This document shows positions 1 through 4,361 of a DNA stretch of 6,689 nt, piece after piece (within the stretch, counting starts at the first letter, position 1; the number at the start of each line of letters is the position of its first letter). The notes beneath the pieces were generated by a model. That model worked only from the letters and a program-made list of their open reading frames with translations. It made no database searches and had not been told where the DNA came from. Source of the stretch: JABAAI01 sp965242745 (GTDB lineage Bacteria > Spirochaetota > Leptospiria > Leptospirales > Leptonemataceae). The translations under genes were made by a program, and so were the position numbers. The stretch covers positions 1-6,689 of the forward strand of contig CBDETG010000029.1 in NCBI GenBank assembly GCA_965242745.1. The letters run 5' to 3'.

Positions 1-1
1 A

Positions 2-418
2 GGGAGGGCAAGGCTTTGGGGCTGGGAGGTAGAAATTGCATACCAAAACGAGGCCCTCAAGCTCAGATTAGCGCATTCCTATGTAAATGGCAAAGACGAG
101 GATACGAAAGAATTCCTTGAAAACATCAGCCCCAGCGCCTATCATGGGGATATTGCCTTCCATATACCGTCCATCTACTCAACTCTAGGCTGGCGCACGC
201 ATATATCTGCAAAACATGACCGCGTCAATCAAGAGAACGCGCAGAGGGATGCCTACACAGTACACGACTTCTATTATGAACTGCGCCCCGCCTTTCTGGA
301 AGGCCTTATCTTTCAGTTTGGCATAAGCAATGTAGAAGACAAGGAATACACGCGCATTTATGCCGGCTCTCTCGAGCCAGGGAGAAGCTATAAGACCAGC
401 CTCAGCTACCAATGGTGA
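2..418 (+). CDS. TonB-dependent outer-membrane receptor, C-terminal part (partial)
   Basis: The frame is open from the window's left edge to TGA at 416-418, giving 138 residues of a protein whose start lies outside. The sequence fits the last strands of a TonB-dependent receptor beta-barrel. It alternates polar and aromatic residues, has an aromatic segment near YTVHDFYYELRPAF, then FQFGISNVEDKEY (matching the family's 'GVxNLFDxxY' strand), and ends in EPGRSYKTSLSYQW. The family's final strand is typically 'PGRxxxxxxxxxF'; here the C-terminal aromatic is Trp. Such receptors import iron chelates, heme, cobalamin or other ligands with TonB-ExbB-ExbD energy. The ligand cannot be told because the plug and most of the barrel are missing. 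The stop codon abuts a tandem repeat array. The family call is firm; substrate and symbol are not assigned. Confidence 0.85.
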   Translation, partial: GRARLWGWEVEIAYQNEALKLRLAHSYVNGKDEDTKEFLENISPSAYHGDIAFHIPSIYSTLGWRTHISAKHDRVNQENAQRDAYTVHDFYYELRPAFLEGLIFQFGISNVEDKEYTRIYAGSLEPGRSYKTSLSYQW

Positions 419-747
419 TGCGCTGCAAAGTCTCTCCAGCCCCGCCTGAGCCTGCAGACGAAGACAGGCACAACTAACGCAGGCGAAGACAGGCGCCGTA
501 GCTGCGCTTGGCAAAGCCTCTCCAGCCCCGCCTGAGCCTGCAGACGAAGACAGGCACAACTAACGCAGGCGAAGACAGGCGCCGTCAGCTGCGCTTGGCA
601 AAGCCTCTCCAGCTCCGCCTGAGCCTGCAGACGAAGACAGGCACAACTAACGCAGGCAAAGACAGGCGCCTCAACTGCGCTTGGCAAAGCCTCTCCAGCT
701 CCGCCTGAGCCTGCAGACGAAGACAGGCACAACTAACGCAGGCGAAG
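419..747. repeat. Tandem repeat array, about four units of 86-87 bp
   Basis: The anchor word GCAAAG recurs at 425, 511, 598 and 684, giving periods of 86, 87 and 86 bp. Units 2 (501-587), 3 (588-673) and 4 (674-747, incomplete) are nearly identical. Unit 1 is degenerate at its left edge, where it fuses with the receptor's stop codon. Each unit contains an internal direct repeat, GCAGRCGAAGACAGGC, twice with a 9 bp spacer ACAACTAAC. It also has short inverted segments (CGCCTG against CAGGCG) that could fold as hairpins. Both strands show open frames through the array, but the mixed 86/87 bp period breaks any fixed frame, so I treat it as non-coding. The array ends in CGAAGCAACTTCG, a small hairpin. 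Function is unknown. Confidence 0.95.
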
Positions 748-862
748 CAACTTCGACTTTGTTAAAGGGCTTAGCCTAGCTTGCATGCTTTCCCCTTCCT
801 GTACAAGGTCTCCTGCAAAAGCGTCTATAAGGTATTGTTGGAAATCCCTCTTGCCTTTTTGG

Positions 863-874
863 TGCGCATGCGCA
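863..874. repeat. 12 bp perfect palindrome TGCGCATGCGCA
   Basis: The sequence TGCGCATGCGCA equals its own reverse complement. It lies in the gene-free stretch with no promoter elements next to it. It could be a protein-binding site or chance. Confidence 0.4.
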
Positions 875-902
875 AGACCTTTATGATCCCACCCGCGCCC
901 TG

Positions 903-921
903 CCAAGGCCTCTCGCCTTGG
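903..921. repeat. GC-rich hairpin, 7 bp stem with 5 nt loop
   Basis: CCAAGGC (903-909) and GCCTTGG (915-921) are perfect reverse complements around CTCTC. No run of T follows on either strand, so it is not a standard intrinsic terminator. Confidence 0.5.
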
Positions 922-1004
922 GCCATGGTAAGATGGACCACTGATACTTCTTACAATCATCTGACTTCCTCCTCGAGACTTTCTTTAGTAACGCCTAGTA
1001 TTGC

Positions 1005-1067
1005 TATACCAAGAGCCTTTATAGCCCCGCCTCGTGATGCAAGGCATAGCGAAGGCTTTTTGGTATA
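1005..1067. repeat. Long imperfect hairpin (about 63 nt) with nested stems
   Basis: TATACCAAGAGCC (1005-1017) pairs with GGCTTTTTGGTATA (1054-1067) over almost the whole arm. Inside, AGCCTT pairs with AAGGCT and GCCT (near 1030) with AGGC (near 1042), so the whole segment can fold on itself. The right arm contains a T5 run inside the stem rather than after it, so terminator function is uncertain. It might be a structured RNA, a miniature mobile element end pair, or a divergent-site operator. Confidence 0.5.
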
Positions 1068-1158
1068 AAACAAGCCATATTAGTTTCTATACATTGAAGT
1101 CTCTATACATGTCAAGTACTATCTACTTAAAATATAACTATCTATTTGTAAAGCAAAA

Positions 1159-1195
1159 ATACGAATAGTATATTTCGCAGCTATTTTTTTCGTAT
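1159..1195. repeat. AT-rich inverted repeat with bulge
   Basis: ATACGAATAG (1159-1168) matches the reverse complement of CTAT (1181-1184) plus TTCGTAT (1189-1195), with extra T's bulged in the right arm. It sits in an AT-rich block that also carries direct repeats TCTATACAT (1086-1094 and 1102-1110) and ACTATCTA (1118-1125 and 1137-1144). It may be a regulatory region; no specific regulator is recognisable. Confidence 0.35.
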
Positions 1196-1280
1196 GTATC
1201 TTCATGCGCTAAACATAGCTCATAGCAGCTTTAGATGGGACTTGCAACTCATGTTCATAAAAGCATTGTAACACAGGGCT

Positions 1281-1309
1281 GTGACATTCTTTATTGCTTG
1301 CGTTAAGAA
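1281..1309 (+). promoter_or_regulatory. Possible sigma-70-like promoter upstream of the exported-protein gene
   Basis: GTGACA (1281-1286) matches the -35 consensus at 5 of 6 positions. After 17 bp comes TAAGAA(T) (1304-1309), a weak -10 box. The pair of hexamers ATTCTT (1285-1290) and AAGAAT (1305-1310) forms an inverted repeat spanning the spacer, which could be an operator. It lies 14-25 bp before the two candidate start codons at 1323 and 1334. This is pattern matching only. Confidence 0.3.
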
Positions 1310-1333
1310 TAGCGCTTGCAAAAATGAATCAAT

Positions 1334-1843
1334 ATGCCTTTTTGTTTTTCTTCCCGCTTTTCTTTGCTTGTATATGTCTTGCCGCTCTTGCACATGCTAA
1401 ACTCGTGCTTGAGCGCGCCTCACTACAATAAAGCCAGTCTTACGCTGGCATGGAATGAGAAAGCTAAGCGCATGCTGATCTTGGGCAAAGACTTGGAGCT
1501 GCATACCCGCCTCCAAGGACGGGGAGCCCTGCCCTATTCTGACAATGACCATACTGCCGTCTGGGTTGGGGTGGATTTCCCTTTCCAAAAAGCCGTCAAG
1601 CTCATTGGCTGGTCTCGCAACTACTATCGTGAGCTGCGTTATTTTGCTCTTTCGGATCTTGTATCGCCTTTTACCAAGCGCTACGATAAGGACCTCTTTA
1701 TAGGTGGAGCTACGAGCAAGGCCTTAGAGCTGGGGCTTAGGGCATGGACCCAGCGGGATTTTGCCAAACTAGGGCGCGTGAAAACAAAAGCGCAGTTTCA
1801 TAGACTTATTCGTTCCAGATACCCAAAGCAGGCAAAGCCATGA
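1334..1843 (+). CDS. Exported protein of unknown function (possible lipoprotein), upstream of alr
   Basis: An open frame of 169 codons, which I do not recognise as a known family. From ATG 1334 the first 25 residues are hydrophobic and end in L22-N-S-C25, a lipobox-like signal with an unusual Asn at -2. The mature part is soluble, basic and mixed alpha/beta in character. Segments such as HTAVWVGVDFPF, GWSRNYYRELRYFALSDLV and a Lys/Arg-rich tail ending in PKQAKP show no catalytic motif I can name. An alternative ATG at 1323, in another frame, encodes a better signal peptide ending ALAHA|K, but that frame stops after 35 residues. The real N-terminus is therefore uncertain and a frameshift near 1400-1435 is possible. 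No strong Shine-Dalgarno precedes either start. The gene ends 44 bp before alr on the same strand, so co-transcription is plausible. Confidence 0.65.
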   Translation: MPFCFSSRFSLLVYVLPLLHMLNSCLSAPHYNKASLTLAWNEKAKRMLILGKDLELHTRLQGRGALPYSDNDHTAVWVGVDFPFQKAVKLIGWSRNYYRELRYFALSDLVSPFTKRYDKDLFIGGATSKALELGLRAWTQRDFAKLGRVKTKAQFHRLIRSRYPKQAKP

Positions 1844-1887
1844 ACCTCTTATCTAAGCGCCATGCTTTTTGAGAAAGCGCAACTCTT

Positions 1888-3060
1888 ATGCAGCTTCAGC
1901 ACATTCGTATTCATGCTAAGGCTCTCAAGAAAAATCTGCAGTTTTTACGCGCCTTGGCGCCGCAGAGCCGTTTTATGGCTGTTGTGAAAGCCAACGCTTA
2001 TGGCCATGGTCTGGATGCAATCGTTGCTCTGCTCAAAGGGGAAGTAGACTTCTTTGGCGTAAACAGCGTGGCAGAAGCCATAGCCCTGCGCCGCATTGAC
2101 AGCATGACTCCTTTGCTCGTAATGGGAGGCAATGGTCTGGAGCTAGACGAGCTCCCTCAAGCGCAGGAGGCTTTGGGTGATGCAGACAAACTGCATTTTG
2201 TTTTGTCCGACAAAGAAAGTCTTAGAGCCTTCCTCAAAGAGAGTCCTCGTCCCTATCGCTTTCATCTAAAGCTAGATACTGGTCTTGGAAGACTGGGCTT
2301 CCTGCCGCATGAATTGGGAGACTGTATGGATTGGCTTAGCAGCAAACCAGAAGGCGCTTTAAGATGGGCCGGCCTCATGAGTCATTTTGCTAACGTAGAA
2401 GACGTATTGGAACAGAATTATGCCCAAAAGCAGCTCAAATGTTTTCTTAAGCTCAGCAAAACGATAGCTCATTCCACTTATCGCAGGCTTTTGTTTCATA
2501 GCGCTGCAAGTTCTGCAAGTATGCTCTTGCCAGCGTCACGCCTGAGTATGATCCGCATAGGTATTTCCTTATATGGATTGTGGCCATCAGAAAAGGTGCG
2601 CCTTGCTTTCCTCAAAGGCAACACGAATATAGAGGCAGAGCCGCTCCACCCTGTACTCTCATGGCACAGCGCCATCGCCCATACTAAGGAATTAGCCTTA
2701 GGCTCCTATGTTGGATATGGCTGCAGCTTTCAGGCCCCTAAGGCTATGCGTATAGCTGTTGTGCCTGTAGGCTATTATGAAGGCTACGATCGCTTATTTT
2801 CTCATCAGAGTTATGTCTTGGTCCATGGCCAAAGAGCGCCCGTGCTTGGAAGAGTCAGCATGAACATGATCTGTATTGATATCAGCTCTATACCCCAAGC
2901 GCGCCGAGGAGATGAGCTTAGCTTATTAGGTGAAGAGAAAGGAGCAGATACAATAGAAAGCGTCAGCGCAGATGATCTTGCAAAGCTTGCGTCTACCATC
3001 AATTATGAGTTTGTATGCCGTATTCACCCCGCTATCCCGCGCATAGTAGTACAAGACTAG
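1888..3060 (+). CDS. alr: Alanine racemase (PLP-dependent)
   Basis: Intact 390-residue alanine racemase, close to the usual 360-380. It interconverts L- and D-alanine in the cytoplasm, supplying D-Ala for the peptidoglycan stem peptide. By comparison with the well-studied Bacillus/Geobacillus enzyme, the sequence shows the PLP-binding lysine K34 in AVVKANAYGHG, the KLDTGLGRLGF segment with K128 (carboxylated-lysine position) and R135, and R223 in MIRIGISLYG contacting the cofactor ring nitrogen. The second catalytic base is Y277 in YVGYGCSF, and GRVSMNMICID is the substrate/dimer loop. The N-terminal TIM barrel and C-terminal beta domain are both complete. ATG 1888 places K34 at its usual distance from the N-terminus; the Shine-Dalgarno is weak. 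No clear terminator follows. Whether it is biosynthetic or catabolic cannot be decided. Confidence 0.97.
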   Translation: MQLQHIRIHAKALKKNLQFLRALAPQSRFMAVVKANAYGHGLDAIVALLKGEVDFFGVNSVAEAIALRRIDSMTPLLVMGGNGLELDELPQAQEALGDADKLHFVLSDKESLRAFLKESPRPYRFHLKLDTGLGRLGFLPHELGDCMDWLSSKPEGALRWAGLMSHFANVEDVLEQNYAQKQLKCFLKLSKTIAHSTYRRLLFHSAASSASMLLPASRLSMIRIGISLYGLWPSEKVRLAFLKGNTNIEAEPLHPVLSWHSAIAHTKELALGSYVGYGCSFQAPKAMRIAVVPVGYYEGYDRLFSHQSYVLVHGQRAPVLGRVSMNMICIDISSIPQARRGDELSLLGEEKGADTIESVSADDLAKLASTINYEFVCRIHPAIPRIVVQD

Positions 3061-3141
3061 CAGCGCAAGACTGATCCCATCTCCCTTTCCATAATACGTG
3101 TTAGGCTGCACTCCCGCGCTGCAAGCCCAAGGCGCTTCTGG

Positions 3142-3685
3142 ATGGACTTAGCAATATCAGACAGGCATTATGCGCTGGGGCAGGCTGGCAATATGGCATA
3201 TAAATTCCAAGTTCACAAAGAAAGCATCAAACGTAGATTCTCAGTCTATATTGTTATCGCAAAAAATAAAGAACAAACCAAGCTTTATGCCGGCAAAACT
3301 GGTGATAATAGAGCTGGATGCAATCCTGTAATCTTGCGCTGCGGCAATCATTTCTCGTATAATAAAATACATAGCCAGGTTAGAAATCATCTCAGTAATC
3401 ATGAGCAATGGGAACATACATATATTTTTGTCACTTTGATGAATACATGGAAGACAGCAAAATAAGACAAAAAATTTGATAGAATCAATGAAATAGAAAG
3501 ATGGCTCAATCAAGAGGCGCAAAAAAACGTTACTAATTGCACATTGATTAACCCATATTCTAAGTAGAGGTCTTTCTGCGCAGAAAGGCAAAAAAAGAGC
3601 AAAGCTAAGAACTTGCAAAGATAAAAGGAAAATAAAAGCGATTATGAAAGAGTTGCAAGATGAGCTCAGAAGAGCTAAGTTATAG
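3142..3685 (+). pseudogene. GIY-YIG-like nuclease gene, broken by frameshifts
   Basis: ATG 3142 opens a 107-codon frame; ATG 3193 is an equally plausible start. The core SVYIVIAKNK...KLYAGKTGD resembles the GIY-YIG nuclease fold (Y-x-V ... Y-x-G-x-T). It is followed by GCNPVILRCGNHFSYNKIHSQVRN, a conserved-looking polar block. The frame appears disrupted three times. Near 3431 one base seems lost, and HFDEYMEDSKIRQ continues in another frame (3432-3470). An extra A in the A-run at 3469-3474 restores the first frame, giving KFDRINEIERWLNQEAQKN up to TAG 3565-3567. A further +1 shift at that TAG leads into a basic helix (KRKIKAIMKELQDELRRAKL) ending at TAG 3683-3685. Restored, the protein would be about 165-180 residues. 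The family call rests on motif resemblance only, so the exact nuclease subgroup is unknown. It is followed by two tiny membrane-protein genes. Confidence 0.65.
3572..3587. repeat. 16 bp perfect palindrome within the nuclease pseudogene tail
   Basis: CTTTCTGCGCAGAAAG is its own reverse complement and sits directly after the premature TAG at 3565-3567, followed by GGC and a run of seven A's. On the minus strand this reads as a T-run before the palindrome, so it is not a terminator for minus transcripts. On the plus strand the run is of A, so it is not a terminator there either. It could be a binding site or chance within coding sequence. Confidence 0.4.
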
Positions 3686-3766
3686 ATACTGTTGAAGCAG
3701 TCCTTAAAATTCACAAGCCCATGCGTGCATTCTGGCGCTGAAGGCTGGGGACGCTGTCAATATGCT

Positions 3767-3961
3767 ATGAGTATATTCAATAGTGAACAGAAAAAGAGCA
3801 ATGCTAAATTGTCGTACGACATGATAAAGATCATCATCGCTGTTTTGATATTGTCACCTATTGCCAGACAAGAATATGATCTATTATTTATCTTGACAGG
3901 AGTAATTGCATGCGTTCTGCTGTGGTTTATGGCATATCGTTTTGAAAGGGGGCTGAAATGA
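3767..3961 (+). CDS. Small two-helix membrane protein, unknown function
   Basis: 64 residues from ATG 3767. An upstream extension of the open frame to 3692 is possible but has no methionine with a better ribosome site and looks non-coding. Residues 1-17 are polar and basic (NSEQKKSNAKLSYD). Helix 1 spans about 19-33 (IKIIIAVLILSPIA), a short charged loop RQEYD follows, helix 2 spans about 38-57, and the tail is YRFERGLK. This predicts both ends in the cytoplasm. The stop overlaps the next gene's ATG as ATGA, so the two are translationally coupled. I recall similar very small two-helix proteins beside mobile or defence genes, but cannot name a family with certainty. The neighbouring broken nuclease suggests a three-gene cassette; the function, such as membrane effector or anchor, is inference. 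Confidence 0.7.
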   Translation: MSIFNSEQKKSNAKLSYDMIKIIIAVLILSPIARQEYDLLFILTGVIACVLLWFMAYRFERGLK

Positions 3962-4065
3962 GTAGCATTCCATTTTTTTTTCTGATGGCTTTTGCGGTTA
4001 TTATGATGTTCCTGCTATGGCTGGATAGCCAAAGTAGTAAAAAGCAAGCAAAGAAAAGCAGATAG
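3958..4065 (+). CDS. 35-residue single-helix membrane protein, translationally coupled
   Basis: ATG 3958 overlaps the previous stop (ATGA), and AAAGGGGG a few bases upstream is a good Shine-Dalgarno. The product has one hydrophobic helix at about residues 4-22 (IPFFFLMAFAVIMMFLLWL) and then the polar tail DSQSSKKQAKKSR, consistent with a membrane anchor whose basic end stays inside. After the stop TAG (4063-4065) another frame stays open from 4041 to 4319 and begins KASKEKQIDYRRAWQAQTQP, which could be this gene's original tail. Restoring one A in the A-run at 4039-4043 would join them. It may therefore be either a complete micro-protein or the truncated start of a longer membrane-anchored protein. 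Confidence 0.6.
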   Translation: MSSIPFFFLMAFAVIMMFLLWLDSQSSKKQAKKSR

Positions 4066-4146
4066 ACTATAGACGCGCCTGGCAAGCACAAACACAGCCA
4101 CAAGTAACAGCGCAGAACGCATCGAGCGCTCTGCCTGAGGACACCT

Positions 4147-4192
4147 TTATCCCAATGCTGCTCTCTACCCAGCGACAGCAGCATTGGGATAA
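4147..4192. repeat. Perfect 16 bp inverted repeat with 14 nt loop
   Basis: TTATCCCAATGCTGCT (4147-4162) and AGCAGCATTGGGATAA (4177-4192) are exact reverse complements around a 14 nt loop. It is the strongest hairpin in the window. It lacks a downstream T-run, so it is not a standard terminator. It lies between the membrane-protein pair and the left 65 bp direct repeat. It could be a REP-like or palindromic element, a recombination site, or a structured RNA. The positions 4066-4213 otherwise carry only the open frame described for the preceding gene. Confidence 0.85.
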
Positions 4193-4213
4193 GCAAGCTA
4201 AAATTACAAAATC

Positions 4214-4278
4214 CCCCGCATACCCGGCAGCAAGCTTCCTTTATTGCTGGAGACGGGCCATCACATCAGCGCTTCTAT
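4214..4278. repeat. Left copy of about 65 bp imperfect direct repeat
   Basis: Matches 6234-6300. Both begin CCCCGCAT, share GCAAGCTTC and TTTATTGCTGGAGACGGGCC, and end GCGCTTCTAT. This copy has a 5 bp CATCA duplication (4260-4269) and lacks about six bases near its start. On the minus strand the right copy encodes IEALMARLQQ then TAA; here that reading is shifted by the 5 bp insertion. Weaker similarity continues to about 4297. It appears to be a degenerate relic of the 3' end of the minus-strand gene at 6316-6633. Confidence 0.85.
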
Positions 4279-4345
4279 TTTTTGCTTTACGTTTTGTACA
4301 GGCCGGGGCAAGGTGGCGCTAAGGGGACGCAAAGTACTTAAGAAC

Positions 4346-4351
4346 AAGGAG
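4346..4351 (+). promoter_or_regulatory. Shine-Dalgarno AAGGAG of the DUF262 gene
   Basis: AAGGAG lies 10 bases before ATG 4362 and fixes that codon as the original start, rejecting the longer overlapping frame from 4244. Confidence 0.7.
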
Positions 4352-4361
4352 TTTATTTCAA

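Larger units (their letters stand above)
748..1322. other. Gene-free stretch with inverted repeats and an AT-rich block
   Basis: No frame here has convincing coding character. Short open frames on both strands (781-1068 plus, 733-960 minus) lack recognisable motifs and good ribosome sites. Contents from left to right: a 12 bp palindrome at 863-874, a 7 bp-stem hairpin at 903-921, a long imperfect hairpin at 1005-1067, an AT-rich block from about 1070 to 1195 with short direct repeats and an inverted repeat, and a possible promoter at 1281-1309. It could hold a small RNA or a decayed gene; I recognise neither. Confidence 0.6.

Noticed and set aside
406..732. Minus-strand open frame with repeated CLSSSAGSGGAGEALPSA text, and related plus-strand frame 508-708
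   Set aside because: It is a by-product of the 86-87 bp tandem array. The unit length changes the frame between copies, and there is no ribosome site or known motif.
419..747. CRISPR array
   Set aside because: The units are contiguous near-identical tandem copies with no unique spacers.
733..1068. Open frames on both strands between the repeat array and the AT-rich block
   Set aside because: Neither shows family motifs, good start signals or biased codon use. They overlap each other and the hairpins.
1840..1872. Ten-codon open frame MNLLSKRHAF overlapping the stop before alr
   Set aside because: It overlaps by ATGA and could in principle couple translation, but it is very short and has no supporting ribosome site or conservation evidence.
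3241..3714. Minus-strand 157-codon frame rich in Phe, Ile and Leu
   Set aside because: It is the antisense image of the Lys/Glu-rich nuclease pseudogene, which has recognisable motifs on the plus strand.
3927..4196. Minus-strand 89-codon frame
   Set aside because: Antisense of the membrane-protein gene. Its IPMLLS...QHWDK text mirrors the plus strand only because of the 16 bp inverted repeat.
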